Below are positions 8,787-17,276 of a stretch of 46,338 nt of DNA, piece by piece; within the stretch, counting starts at the first letter, position 1, and each line of letters begins with the position of its first letter. This DNA comes from an uncultured Granulosicoccaceae bacterium. Lineage in GTDB: Bacteria > Pseudomonadota > Gammaproteobacteria > Granulosicoccales > Granulosicoccaceae. The translations under genes and the position numbers were made by a program. Below the pieces are notes generated by a model. The model was not told where the DNA came from. It did no database searches and worked only from the letters and a program-made list of their open reading frames with translations. Where the stretch lies: positions 1 to 46,338 of the forward strand of contig CALISD010000184.1 of the NCBI GenBank assembly GCA_938041955.1, read 5' to 3'.

Positions 8787-8999
8787 TTATGCGGTGGAGG
8801 CAATCATGAGCTTCACCATCAAGCCAATAAACAGCAGGAATGATAGTGTTAAGAGAACGCCTGCGACAATAAAATGAATGGGTTTGCCGTGTTTGAAATC
8901 GCGCTCCCGATTCCTCGAAGACTGAACACCGAAAGCAGCTGACAGAGCACTCTTTAAGACGTTAAAGAAGCCGGTGCCAGATGAGTTATTTTTTGACAT
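8787..8999 (-). CDS. DUF2970 family small membrane protein
   Basis: The product is 70 residues if it starts at ATG 8999. It matches the DUF2970 pattern: FFNVLKSALSAAFGVQS, then RNRERDFKHGKPIHFI, then one C-terminal membrane helix (AGVLLTLSFLLFIGLMV). An in-frame ATG at 9050 would give 87 residues and overlap the upstream regulator's stop as ATGCATAA, which would allow translational coupling; the shorter form better fits the family. DUF2970 proteins are small inner-membrane proteins of unknown role, common in gammaproteobacteria. The gene follows the GbsR-type regulator and is probably in its operon. Confidence 0.8.
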   Translation of the reverse strand: MSKNNSSGTGFFNVLKSALSAAFGVQSSRNRERDFKHGKPIHFIVAGVLLTLSFLLFIGLMVKLMIASTA

Positions 9000-9042
9000 A
9001 TAAAAGTTCTGTTGTGCCTGCTGAGATACAAATGTTAACGGT

Positions 9043-9612
9043 TTATGCATTCTTGTCTTTCTTGGACCCGGTAACCCTCGAGATTTTGTCTTTCATCTTA
9101 AGGAGGTTAGGGACGGCACTGCCGAGCATCAGCAAACGATCTACTTCTTTAGGAGTAAGTTGCTGTAAATCATGCGACCATTTTGATACTTGTTCCATCA
9201 GGTTGCACATCTGCTTCATTCGATCATGAGCGTGCTCTTCTGCGCTGTCGATCGGCGGTTCCATTAGTGTTTGGCGTAGTAGCGTCAGCGTCGGATCCAG
9301 TTCACGCTTTCGTCTCTCTTCAACTAACGTGAGTGCAATCTCAATGATATCTTCGGGTGTTGAAAAGTACTCACGTCGATCACCTTGCAGGTGCTGCAGT
9401 CTGACCAATCGCCATGATTGCAGCTCTTTAAGGCCCATGCTGACGTTACTTCTAGAGACCCCCAGTGTTTCGGTGATTTGCTCTGCATTCAATGGGTCTT
9501 TGGATAGAAACAGCAGCGCATATATTTGCCCTACGGTGCGATTGATGCCCCAGCGACTGCCCATTTCACCGAAGTGAAGAACAAATGCCTGTACAGAAGG
9601 TGTTAATTTCAT
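9043..9612 (-). CDS. GbsR/MarR-type transcriptional regulator
   Basis: The 189-residue protein has a winged-helix domain at about residues 20-85: GINRTVGQIYALLFLSKDPL, then ITETLGVSRSNVSMGLKELQ as the helix-turn-helix. Next comes DRREYFSTPEDI in the wing, then a helical C-terminal dimerisation region. This matches the GbsR subgroup of MarR-like regulators, which control osmolyte and membrane genes in other bacteria. No ligand can be named here. It sits 22 bases after the unknown gene at 9635 and directly before DUF2970, so it may regulate its own operon or the BON/OmpA genes 460 bases downstream. Confidence 0.85.
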   Translation of the reverse strand: MKLTPSVQAFVLHFGEMGSRWGINRTVGQIYALLFLSKDPLNAEQITETLGVSRSNVSMGLKELQSWRLVRLQHLQGDRREYFSTPEDIIEIALTLVEERRKRELDPTLTLLRQTLMEPPIDSAEEHAHDRMKQMCNLMEQVSKWSHDLQQLTPKEVDRLLMLGSAVPNLLKMKDKISRVTGSKKDKNA

Positions 9613-9634
9613 AAGAGTTGAATGCCAACAGTTA

Positions 9635-10099
9635 TCAGGCTACATCCAGGGCGGCAGTATGCTCATCCTGGGTATCCCAGGCTAAATGGCGCAGGTAGAT
9701 GAGTCTTTTCTTTTTGATGAAATTTCTTACAAAAGAGTAGTCATTGCCAGCGATTGCCTCTTCCAGCTCGTCTAACAGAGCAATGGTGTTGTCACCGTGA
9801 TCAAACTGAAGGGAATGTGCTTGCTGGTTCTCATCCAGCCTGAAACTGCGGTGTTGGAGCGGCTTGAAGCTTGCGCCGTGTGTTGTGCGATCGTAGGGTA
9901 CCGATAAGTCCTCCAGCGCGTCTTCTATGCCAATGTAGTCAGAACTGATGCCCCGTGAGATAAACCAGCCGTGTGTCGTGGTGCCGCATTGTTCAAGCGC
10001 TGCGCCGGTAAATGCGTAGTCACAATCAATGCTGTTCAGTAAAGATTCAGCTACTTTGGCATGTTTTTGCAAGACTTTTATTGTAAATGCCATTTCCAT
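9635..10099 (-). CDS. Uncharacterised protein
   Basis: A soluble protein of 154 residues from ATG 10099; a TTG at 10117 would add six residues. I do not recognise a family. It has an N-terminal helical part (FTIKVLQKHAKVAESLLNS), a middle with CDYAFTGAALEQCGTTTHGW and a C-terminal helix with a lysine cluster (NFIKKKRLIYLRHLAW). No signal peptide or membrane helix is present. It is the first gene of an apparent operon with the GbsR-like regulator and DUF2970, and is divergent from mlaA. Confidence 0.65.
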   Translation of the reverse strand: MEMAFTIKVLQKHAKVAESLLNSIDCDYAFTGAALEQCGTTTHGWFISRGISSDYIGIEDALEDLSVPYDRTTHGASFKPLQHRSFRLDENQQAHSLQFDHGDNTIALLDELEEAIAGNDYSFVRNFIKKKRLIYLRHLAWDTQDEHTAALDVA

Positions 10100-10225
10100 T
10101 TTGTGTTCAGTGTCCAAGTGCTGAGCAGCAAGGTGTAGAATAGTATGAAGGTAACACCTTTTCGCTTGATTCTATTGGTTTTGGCCCCCATACCTTAATA
10201 AAGATCTGAAAACCCGGTTAAACAT

Positions 10226-11155
10226 ATGAGAAAACTGGTCGCAGCAATTTGCCTGATAAGCAGTCTGTTGTTTACATCACCTGCTTCCGCTGAGAGCACC
10301 TTTTCGCGATTGTTGAATGGCGAGTTGTGGAGCGCAGAGGTGGTGTCTGCCGCCTTGTCTGTGGCTGCCGAAACCGCGATGACTGAATGGTTTGGTGATG
10401 ACGAACAGTCAGGTACTGATTCACAAGTTGGCTCACCGGTTGATCCGCTGGAAAAATACAATCGAATGATGTTTCAGTTCAATTCAAAGCTGGATGAGTT
10501 GGCGTTAAAGCCATTGGCTGAAAACTACGTAGAATACACACCGGCGATAGTGCGGACCGGTGTTCGAAATTTCTTCAGCAATATTGGCGATGTCGGAGTA
10601 GTTGCCAATTCGGCGCTTCAGGGCAAAGTTGATCAGGCGCTCAGAGATTCATCGCGTGTTGCGATCAATTCGGTGGTGGGTCTGGGCGGCGTCATTGATG
10701 TAGCAAGCGCTCTGGACATTGAAAAAAACCATGAAGACTTTGGCCAAACGCTGGGTGTATGGGGCGTACCGGAGGGGCCGTATATCGTGCTACCTGTACT
10801 CGGGCCGCGAACCTTACGGAGCGCGGTAGGCACTGCATTGGATACCTACCTGCAAGTTGAAACACTTGGGTCGATGACTGAATTAGCAGGAGCTGAGTCT
10901 GCTGTCACTGAATTGCTGGCATTGAATGTTGTCGATCAACGCACCCAGATGCTTGGTAAAGAATCGCTGTTAGCGCAAGCGGCGATAGATCCTTACCTCT
11001 TTGCTCGAGAAGCATATCTTGCCTACCGGCGCTGCAAGGTGGCTGACTGCGATAAAATTGATTACATTCCTGCAGAACCTGAAGGCCCATCGTCATTTGA
11101 TGGTGAATTAGATGAGCTCGACATGCTTGATGAGTTGGACCTATTAGACGAATAG
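10226..11155 (+). CDS. mlaA: MlaA/VacJ phospholipid-asymmetry protein
   Basis: This 309-residue protein contains the MlaA core from about residue 71: DPLEKYNRMMFQFNSKLDE, then VRTGVRNFFSNIGDVGVVAN, GVIDVASALDIEK and DFGQTLGVWGVPEGPYIVLP. MlaA is the outer-membrane component that removes mislocalised phospholipids from the outer leaflet and passes them to MlaC. The N-terminus is a signal peptide (LLFTSPASAES), but no lipobox cysteine is at its end, unlike the E. coli lipoprotein. The C-terminus is a very acidic tail with repeated DELD/LDE units. It stands alone; the remaining mla genes are not in the window. Nine bases after the stop an inverted-repeat element begins. Confidence 0.9.
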   Translation: MRKLVAAICLISSLLFTSPASAESTFSRLLNGELWSAEVVSAALSVAAETAMTEWFGDDEQSGTDSQVGSPVDPLEKYNRMMFQFNSKLDELALKPLAENYVEYTPAIVRTGVRNFFSNIGDVGVVANSALQGKVDQALRDSSRVAINSVVGLGGVIDVASALDIEKNHEDFGQTLGVWGVPEGPYIVLPVLGPRTLRSAVGTALDTYLQVETLGSMTELAGAESAVTELLALNVVDQRTQMLGKESLLAQAAIDPYLFAREAYLAYRRCKVADCDKIDYIPAEPEGPSSFDGELDELDMLDELDLLDE

Positions 11156-11163
11156 GTATATGC

Positions 11164-11331
11164 ACTAGTAGGCTGTGTGGGAAGTTCGGTAACAAACTTT
11201 TCACAGCCACCGTCGTCAGAGCATGTCGGAAAAATACAGGCATAGCAGGCCCTACGTCGAATTTTTCTAACGCCGCTATGGCGGCTGTGGCTTCGATCCG
11301 TGTTACCGAACTTTCCAAACAGCCCATTAGT
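11164..11331. repeat. MITE-like inverted-repeat element
   Basis: Arms of 31 bases at 11164-11194 and 11301-11331 match in 27 positions and begin ACTAGTAGGCTG / ACTAATGGGCTG. Secondary arms continue inward (CACAGCC at 11202 against GGCTGTG at 11283; GAAAAAT against ATTTTTC), so almost the whole 168 bases can fold into one long hairpin. It fills the gap between mlaA (stop 11155) and the mutT-like gene (start 11340). No transposase lies inside. A target duplication is uncertain because the flanks extend the palindrome. It may double as a transcript end for mlaA. Confidence 0.6.
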
Positions 11332-11339
11332 CTATTCCT

Positions 11340-11759
11340 TTGAGTACGTTTCACCATAAAGCAAAGCCTGCTGTTGAAGTGGTGGCCGCTGTATTCCACC
11401 GTGACGAAAAATACCTTACATGCAGAAGAAAGCCCGGGATCTCAAACGCCGGGCAGTGGGAATTCCCGGGGGGTAAACGCAAGCCTGATGAAAGTCATAC
11501 TGCCACTCTGATTCGCGAAATCGATGAAGAGTTACATGTCAAAATTGTGGTCGGTGAATCGCTTGGCAGCGTTACCCACAGCTACGCAGATAAAACCATC
11601 AAGCTGCAGTGTTTCCTAATTGAGGAGTGGACCGGCGACTTTGTACTTACTGATCACGACAGTTTGCAATGGCAGAGTATTGAGCAACTTCGCGAATTGC
11701 CATTGAGTGCTGCCGATGTACCGTTTGTAGAGCGGATACGAAATAGGCGATCCGCATAG
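11340..11759 (+). CDS. MutT-like NUDIX hydrolase
   Basis: The 139-residue protein begins with a strand segment AVEVVAAVFHRDEKYLTCRR and has WEFPGGKRKPDE followed by REIDEEL, a full NUDIX box with the metal-binding REx(2)EE. This form is typical of MutT-type nucleoside triphosphate pyrophosphatases, which remove damaged dNTPs such as 8-oxo-dGTP. Start is TTG 11340; no ATG exists, an in-frame stop lies at 11328, and no Shine-Dalgarno sequence is seen. The inverted-repeat element ends eight bases before the start, so the original leader may have been replaced. Exact substrate is not determinable. Confidence 0.85.
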   Translation: MSTFHHKAKPAVEVVAAVFHRDEKYLTCRRKPGISNAGQWEFPGGKRKPDESHTATLIREIDEELHVKIVVGESLGSVTHSYADKTIKLQCFLIEEWTGDFVLTDHDSLQWQSIEQLRELPLSAADVPFVERIRNRRSA

Positions 11760-11926
11760 CACGGTATCAATCTATGTGAAGAAGCGATCAGCCCGCGGTG
11801 TGTGCGCATTGCGCATTGCTGATTCATGATGAACTTCGGCAGATGCGCTTAGCGCTCGTGCTTCCCTGCGGTTGGGTGTTGTGTGATCATTTTCGCGGGC
11901 GGTTTTGCAGCATCAGTGATGCGTCA

Positions 11927-11950
11927 GGTGCTCATGCATGCATGAGCACC
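11927..11950. repeat. Perfect 24 bp palindrome
   Basis: GGTGCTCATGCA is followed immediately by its exact reverse complement. It lies between two convergent genes, 10 bases past the stop of the ABC exporter. No T-run follows on either strand, so it is not a classic terminator. It may be a protein-binding site or a two-way transcription block. Confidence 0.6.
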
Positions 11951-11959
11951 CTAATCACC

Positions 11960-13807
11960 TTACTGTTGCTCGGATGTGTCTTCTATTCCAATAAACCCGG
12001 AGGTTTGGCGCTTCCAAAGGCTTGCATACAAACCATCAATTTGAAGCAGCTCGCTGTGTGTTCCCTGCTCGATGATTTGACCCTGGTCCATCACGATCAG
12101 TCTGTCCATCGCGGCGATGGTAGATAGTCTGTGTGCAATAGCAATAACGGTTTTGTCCTGCATGAGTGTGATAAGGCTTTGCTGAATGGCTGCCTCCACT
12201 TCTGAATCCAGCGCGGCCGTTGCCTCATCCAGTACCAATATAGGGGCGTTCTTCAACAGCACTCTGGCGATCGCAACCCGTTGCCTTTGTCCGCCGGAGA
12301 GTTTTACACCGCGTTCGCCTACTTGCGCGTCATAACCGGTGTTACCGAACGGGTCACTTAGTTTTAAGATAAATTCATGGGCTTCGGCTTTATCTGCTGC
12401 TTCGAGTAGCTGTGCTTTGCTTGCATCCGGTTTCCCGTACAGAATGTTTTCACCGATCGTGCGATGTAGCAGTGAAGTGTCTTGCGTCACCATGCCGATC
12501 TGGGTGCGTAAGCTATTTTGCGTAACACTGCTGATGTCCTGGTTGTCGATTGTGATGGTGCCTTCATCTACATCATGAAAACGCATCAGTAAATTCACCA
12601 GTGTTGATTTTCCTGCCCCTGAGCGACCGACCACGCCCACCTTTTCACCCGCTTTAATTGTAAGGTTTAAGTTCTTGATCACCTGTTCGTCGCCGCCGTA
12701 ATTAAACCCGACAGAGTGGTAGCAAATCTCTCCGCGATTGACGGTAAGGTCTTTAGCGTTTGCTGGGTCAGTGACCGTGAGTGGCTTTGATAGTGTATTT
12801 TTTCCGTCTATTGCTGTGCCAATGTGCTCGAACAGAGCGCTCAACTCCCACATGATCCAGTGGGACATGCCTTGTAGACGTAGTGCCAGACTGATAGCGA
12901 TGGCAATTGCGCCAATGGTAATTGCGTCTTTAGACCACAACGCAATTGAAGTGGCAGCGATGCTGAAAATTAATAGGTAGTTCAGCAGGCTTACACAGAT
13001 TTCAATGCCCGTGGACAACCGCATTTGCTGGTAGACCGTTTGCAGAAACTCGTCCATTCCGGACTTGGCATACTCCGTCTCGCGTTCGGTGTGTGCAAAT
13101 AACTTAATGGTAGTGATGTTGGTGTAGCTATCAACAATTCTCCCGGTCATCAGAGATCTTGCATCAGCCTGTCGCGTGGACACCCTTTTTAATTTGGGAA
13201 TAAAGAACCATTGCACTGCAATATATAAGCATAGCCAAACAAAAAGCGGCAGCATTAATATGGAGCTTGATTGAAATACAATAACCAGCATTGATGCAAA
13301 GTAGACGACGACGTACACAAAAACGTCGAGCAGCTTCAAGACTGCCTCGCGAACAGAAAGTGAAGTTTGCATGACTTTGGTGGCGATTCGGCCGGCAAAA
13401 TCATTTTGATAGAAAGACAAGCTTTGCTTTAGCAAGTAGCGGTGCGCATTCCAGCGGATGGCCATAGGGTAGTTACCCAGTATGGTTTGATGAACCACCA
13501 TGGTATGCAGTAGTGTAAATAACGGCAAAGCCACCAGTAAGACTAAAGCCATACTCCATAAGGTTGTGCTTTCCTCACGCAAGAATGAGTCTGGTGACTT
13601 ATTTGAAAGCCAGTCGACGAGCTGCCCCATAAAGCCGAAGAGCATAACCTCCAGTGCTGCTATTACTGCGGTAAGTACAGCAACTAAACACAGTGGCCAT
13701 TCCATACCATGACTATAGTGCCTGATAAACGCAAAAAGGTTTTCAGGCGGAGTGGAAGGGTCTTCCGTTGGGTAGGCAGAGGTTAGTTTTTCAAAAAATG
13801 AGAGCAT
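11960..13807 (-). CDS. MsbA-like ABC exporter (fused permease-ATPase)
   Basis: The 615-residue half-transporter has about six membrane helices in the first 330 residues. The ATPase domain follows, with Walker A GRSGAGKS near 394, LSGGQRQRVAIARVL near 503, Walker B ILVLDEATAALDS and the H-loop IAIAHRLSTI. This is the standard exporter layout working as a homodimer in the inner membrane. Family members export lipids, drugs or peptides; nothing here fixes the cargo. Start ATG 13807. No partner membrane-fusion or outer-membrane gene is nearby. It is convergent with the mutT-like gene, with a perfect palindrome between the two ends. Confidence 0.9.
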   Translation of the reverse strand: MLSFFEKLTSAYPTEDPSTPPENLFAFIRHYSHGMEWPLCLVAVLTAVIAALEVMLFGFMGQLVDWLSNKSPDSFLREESTTLWSMALVLLVALPLFTLLHTMVVHQTILGNYPMAIRWNAHRYLLKQSLSFYQNDFAGRIATKVMQTSLSVREAVLKLLDVFVYVVVYFASMLVIVFQSSSILMLPLFVWLCLYIAVQWFFIPKLKRVSTRQADARSLMTGRIVDSYTNITTIKLFAHTERETEYAKSGMDEFLQTVYQQMRLSTGIEICVSLLNYLLIFSIAATSIALWSKDAITIGAIAIAISLALRLQGMSHWIMWELSALFEHIGTAIDGKNTLSKPLTVTDPANAKDLTVNRGEICYHSVGFNYGGDEQVIKNLNLTIKAGEKVGVVGRSGAGKSTLVNLLMRFHDVDEGTITIDNQDISSVTQNSLRTQIGMVTQDTSLLHRTIGENILYGKPDASKAQLLEAADKAEAHEFILKLSDPFGNTGYDAQVGERGVKLSGGQRQRVAIARVLLKNAPILVLDEATAALDSEVEAAIQQSLITLMQDKTVIAIAHRLSTIAAMDRLIVMDQGQIIEQGTHSELLQIDGLYASLWKRQTSGFIGIEDTSEQQ

Positions 13808-14241
13808 GGGAACTCAATTGCATATCTTTCCGGAGTGGTATGGCCAGATTTGTCGCAATAGTAGTTGGGTTAACAGCTGCAAGCAGTTGCTCGAATTGAC
13901 GTATCGCACTGAATCCTGTGTGGAGGGAGTCGTGCAATTAGATTCATGTAAGCGTTTAAGAGTATCATGAAAATTCAGTAACGAGGCCCGCAACACCTTG
14001 AGGGTTTTCTGCCCTGGCTTGGTCTGATCTAAAGTTAAATCATGGTGCGGATTGAAGGCGTTTTTTTGACATTTCGGGGGTGATCTCGTGTAGTGACCCG
14101 GTTCCTTGTTCAGGGCCATGGCCTGTTGTATGTCTGATTCGATTACCAGGCACGATTCGAGTTGATTTGAACTACACTTAAGTATTGAATTGTCGGTGCC
14201 TGATTCCAGGCTGCGCCGTATATTGTTTGAAGGTGAAAAGA
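13808..14241. other. Divergent intergenic region, no clear gene
   Basis: These 434 bases separate the divergent ABC exporter and methyltransferase-like genes and should hold both promoters. A weak TTGATT at 14162 with an A/T-rich stretch 15-17 bases later is the only promoter-like pattern seen for the plus strand. Open frames here show no recognisable protein. Confidence 0.4.
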
Positions 14242-15381
14242 TTGACTAGCGAATCCTCAACCGCCGGGCAGCCGGTGCGATTCTTTGACAGCCGTGAAAA
14301 GTACCTGTTGTTTGTGACTACTACGGATGAAAAGTGGGCGATCGCACAGCGGATTAACGAGGAACTGGATAAATTAAACCCGTCGCCTCCGGCGCTTCGG
14401 TTGTTTGATGCCGGAATGGGAGATGCAAGTGTTTTGACGCATGTATTGCGTGCGATGCATGATCGCTTTCCCGAAATCCCTTTTATGGCTGCTGCAAAAG
14501 AAATCAGTATCGAAGATGTGCGGCATGGGCTGGAAAAGATGGCTGATCGCTTTGCCGAGCACCCTCAAATGGTATTGGTCATTACCAATATGCGCTACGC
14601 AGAAGCTGCACAACTGTACCCGGAAAAACCTGCAGAGCAGAATAATCTCAAGCGATGGGATATTGCGCTTGAAGGTACCACCGCCAAACATTTTGATAGC
14701 CAGTTGCGAGACCTTACCGATATTATTCATGAAGGGTGGCAGACAAGGCCGAGTCCGAAAACCGGCAACCCGCTATACGTTAACCCGGCGATGATTGTGC
14801 TCTATCGGGAAGATCAGAAGTTTGCCCTTGATGCGGTGATTCCAGACCATAAGTCGATGGACGATGGCTATGATCTGATCATGTGTGCGCAACCGTATCG
14901 GTCCCGAACACCTGCTACGAAGAAAGTCAAAACAGTGCTGGCACCAATGGCAAAAGCACTGGCCATTGAGGGGCGTATGATAGTGGTGCAGTCGACCGGT
15001 TATGATCCGGGCATGGAAATCGTCAGAAAAATCTGGCCTGATGAAACGCCTTTCCCTACCCCTCGCCACGATATCATTGAAGCGTTGCATGAAGAGCTTG
15101 GAGAAGAGTCAAGTTTGCATTGCTGTGTAGCCGCGGAAGAAAATGCATTGTTTAAATATTCATTGCATTCTTTGCCGGACGAGATCTCAAACATTGGAAC
15201 GTCGGCGTTACTTGCGGCGTGGAACGCTGCTGTTTATGTGGCTCAAATGTCTGACGATGAGATTGATCAGGCGATGCTTGATAATTCATATATTGAAGCC
15301 ACGCGTGAGGTGGTGCGCCGCCATGGTGGATTGTGGTTTTTAAATGAATCCTTTGTCATAACCCGTGAGCAGGTGGAATAA
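14242..15381 (+). CDS. SAM-methyltransferase-like protein
   Basis: The protein is 379 residues from TTG 14242, chosen because GAAGGTG precedes it at good spacing; an upstream in-frame start at 14185 lacks such a site. ALRLFDAGMGDASVL resembles motif I of class I SAM-dependent methyltransferases (hydrophobic-D-x-G-x-G). A later YDLIMCAQPYRSRTP could be the post-core strand, and MIVVQSTGYDPGM may match a later strand. The long helical C-terminus is not assigned. No substrate is evident, and the weak motif means another Rossmann-type protein is possible. It stands alone, convergent with a HAD phosphatase 31 bases away. Confidence 0.6.
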   Translation: MTSESSTAGQPVRFFDSREKYLLFVTTTDEKWAIAQRINEELDKLNPSPPALRLFDAGMGDASVLTHVLRAMHDRFPEIPFMAAAKEISIEDVRHGLEKMADRFAEHPQMVLVITNMRYAEAAQLYPEKPAEQNNLKRWDIALEGTTAKHFDSQLRDLTDIIHEGWQTRPSPKTGNPLYVNPAMIVLYREDQKFALDAVIPDHKSMDDGYDLIMCAQPYRSRTPATKKVKTVLAPMAKALAIEGRMIVVQSTGYDPGMEIVRKIWPDETPFPTPRHDIIEALHEELGEESSLHCCVAAEENALFKYSLHSLPDEISNIGTSALLAAWNAAVYVAQMSDDEIDQAMLDNSYIEATREVVRRHGGLWFLNESFVITREQVE

Positions 15382-15412
15382 GTCTGGAGTTTATTGGCGA
15401 TAAGTTAAAAGC

Positions 15413-16009
15413 TTACCTGTCTGCCAATTCTCGTAATTCTTTTAGGTTGCTCACTCTAATGGTGGTGAGTTCCGGCCATTGTTCGCCTCCGTCAACATCG
15501 AGATGTACGGTGCTGACGCCTGCCTTAAATCCTGATTCCAGATCGAACCTGTAGTCTCCAACCATCACTGTGTGCGAGGGTGCGGCGTTCCATTTCGACA
15601 AGTGGAGGTGAATCCCCGCGGGGTCGGGTTTAGGGGTGCAGCTCTCTCGGCCAAGGATGGTATCGTCGTTAAAATAGCGATACAGACCGGCGGCTTTAAG
15701 TGTTTCAACTGCGATGTCGTAGCCATTGCGAGTAAGAATGCCAAGCGAGTAATTTTTCTTTTCTAATAAGCTCAATAGCTCTTCAGCGCCGGGTTGTGGT
15801 GTGGAGTCTGTGGCGATCTTCATTTCAATGTCGTTTAAGTGCTGCATTGTCGCCGATGCCTGATCAGTAGGCATGTCATCTATCGCTTCAAGGATTGGTG
15901 TGCCGGCGATGATGCCTAATTCTTTTCTAATGGCATCGAAGTCATGAACACCAAGAGTGAGTGTGCCGTCCATGTCGAAAATCCAGTGTCTGCAGTGCTT
16001 AAGAGGCAT
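15413..16009 (-). CDS. HAD-superfamily phosphatase
   Basis: This 198-residue protein has all four HAD motifs: FDMDGTL (catalytic Asp pair) near residue 11, LGILTRNG (motif II Thr), CTPKPDPAG (motif III Lys) and MVGDYRFD (motif IV acidic residues). The helical cap between motifs I and II places it in HAD subfamily IA, near phosphoglycolate phosphatases. It most likely hydrolyses a small phosphorylated metabolite in the cytoplasm; the substrate is unknown. Start ATG 16009. The oxidoreductase gene at 16113 is divergent, about 100 bases away. Confidence 0.85.
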   Translation of the reverse strand: MPLKHCRHWIFDMDGTLTLGVHDFDAIRKELGIIAGTPILEAIDDMPTDQASATMQHLNDIEMKIATDSTPQPGAEELLSLLEKKNYSLGILTRNGYDIAVETLKAAGLYRYFNDDTILGRESCTPKPDPAGIHLHLSKWNAAPSHTVMVGDYRFDLESGFKAGVSTVHLDVDGGEQWPELTTIRVSNLKELRELADR

Positions 16010-16112
16010 GCTGGTCCCAGTGAGAGCTTAGAGGTTTGATGCGCTATCTTAACCGTTTTGCTTTCGGGTATAGTAGCGTCAAACTACCTTCGCAACGACA
16101 GCGTTATATGCT

Positions 16113-17075
16113 ATGAGTATAAATATCGGCATCATTGGCACGGGTCGGATAGCAGGCAATCAGCTTGCACCAGCGCTTCAGAACGTAAAGGGTGCGAGGT
16201 TCTGGAGTGTGCTTAGCAGAGACAAGGATCGGGCAACAGCATTCGCCAATCAGCATGGTGCGATGGCACAGACCAATGCTTTTGATTCTCTCGCGTCGTT
16301 TCTGGCGGACCCGGCGCTTGAGGCGGTCATCATCGCTACTCCGGATGCTTTGCATGCACAACAAGCGATCGCATGTGCAAGAGCCGGCAAACATATTCTG
16401 CTTGAAAAACCAATGGCAACAAGCTTGGAAGATGCGCAGGAAATTACTGAGACCTGTACTCGGGAACGAGTCAGGCTGGCCATTGCCTACCACTTACGGT
16501 GGCATGGCGCCCATCAAAAAATAGCGCAGCTATTGCATTCTGGTGAATTGGGGAAACCGTTTTACGCTCGTGCACTATGGACATGGAAGGCAGAGGACAA
16601 TAGTAACTGGCGTGCACATGATCAGTTAGGTAAATGGTGGGGTTTAGCGGGTGTTGGTACGCATTGTGTTGATTTGATGCGTTGGATGATGCTGCCGATT
16701 TGTGGCGAGGTGACTGGTGTTACCGGCCTGGTAGATAAAAGCACTTATGGTGGCCCGCATGATGAGACAGCGTCGTTGTCACTTCAGTTTGGCGAAAGTG
16801 TCATTGCCGATATCACCACGTCGGTGCAGTTTAGCGCCACATCCAGATTCGAGTTGTATTGCTCTGATGCTGTTGTGATTTGTGACGGAACGCTTGCAAC
16901 CGACGGTGGTGGCAGTGCAACCGTAAACAACGAGCCGTTAAGTTTTGAATTACTTAATCCGTATGTGGGTGAAATTCAAAATTTCGTTGATGCGATAGCC
17001 GGTACAGCGAGAGTGGCAGTGTCTGGCGCTGAAGGTGCCAGAAATGTGGAGATTCTACTGCAGGCAAGCAGCTGA
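16113..17075 (+). CDS. Gfo/Idh/MocA-type oxidoreductase
   Basis: The 320-residue protein opens with the NAD(P)-binding strand INIGIIGTGRIAG, followed by VIIATPDALHAQQA and the family's catalytic loop HILLEKPMATS containing the EKP lysine near residue 94. The C-terminal alpha/beta domain is present (GTHCVDLMRWMM, then YGGPHDETASLSLQFG). Members oxidise or reduce sugars, inositols or related compounds. The substrate cannot be read here. It begins at ATG 16113 and has no sugar-utilisation neighbours apart from the polysaccharide lyase 3 kb downstream. About 200 bases without a recognised feature separate it from the convergent nucleoside hydrolase. Confidence 0.85.
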   Translation: MSINIGIIGTGRIAGNQLAPALQNVKGARFWSVLSRDKDRATAFANQHGAMAQTNAFDSLASFLADPALEAVIIATPDALHAQQAIACARAGKHILLEKPMATSLEDAQEITETCTRERVRLAIAYHLRWHGAHQKIAQLLHSGELGKPFYARALWTWKAEDNSNWRAHDQLGKWWGLAGVGTHCVDLMRWMMLPICGEVTGVTGLVDKSTYGGPHDETASLSLQFGESVIADITTSVQFSATSRFELYCSDAVVICDGTLATDGGGSATVNNEPLSFELLNPYVGEIQNFVDAIAGTARVAVSGAEGARNVEILLQASS

Positions 17076-17276
17076 GACCTTCACTTGATTGCGTGGCCAG
17101 TGCCCTTGTATGTACAACGTGTTGAGAGGGGGTGTCTCAGGTGCATGAGATTTCAGTTACTGCATGTAGGTTCACATTTGCCGGCAAGCGCAGTGTTGAA
17201 TAACCACATATAGGCAGTGAAAGATGTTGTATGTGAAGAGGCGGCAGTAGCGTTATTTTATTGCTGGCCAATGGTG

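Noticed and set aside
10905..11399. 164-codon frame on the minus strand
   Set aside because: It overlaps the ends of mlaA and the mutT-like gene and runs through the inverted-repeat element.
11798..12127. 109-codon frame on the plus strand
   Set aside because: It overlaps the ABC exporter end and the 24 bp palindrome and shows no family pattern.
13814..14119. 101-codon frame on the minus strand between the ABC exporter and the methyltransferase-like gene
   Set aside because: No ribosome site, low-quality composition and no recognisable domain; it lies where promoters are expected.
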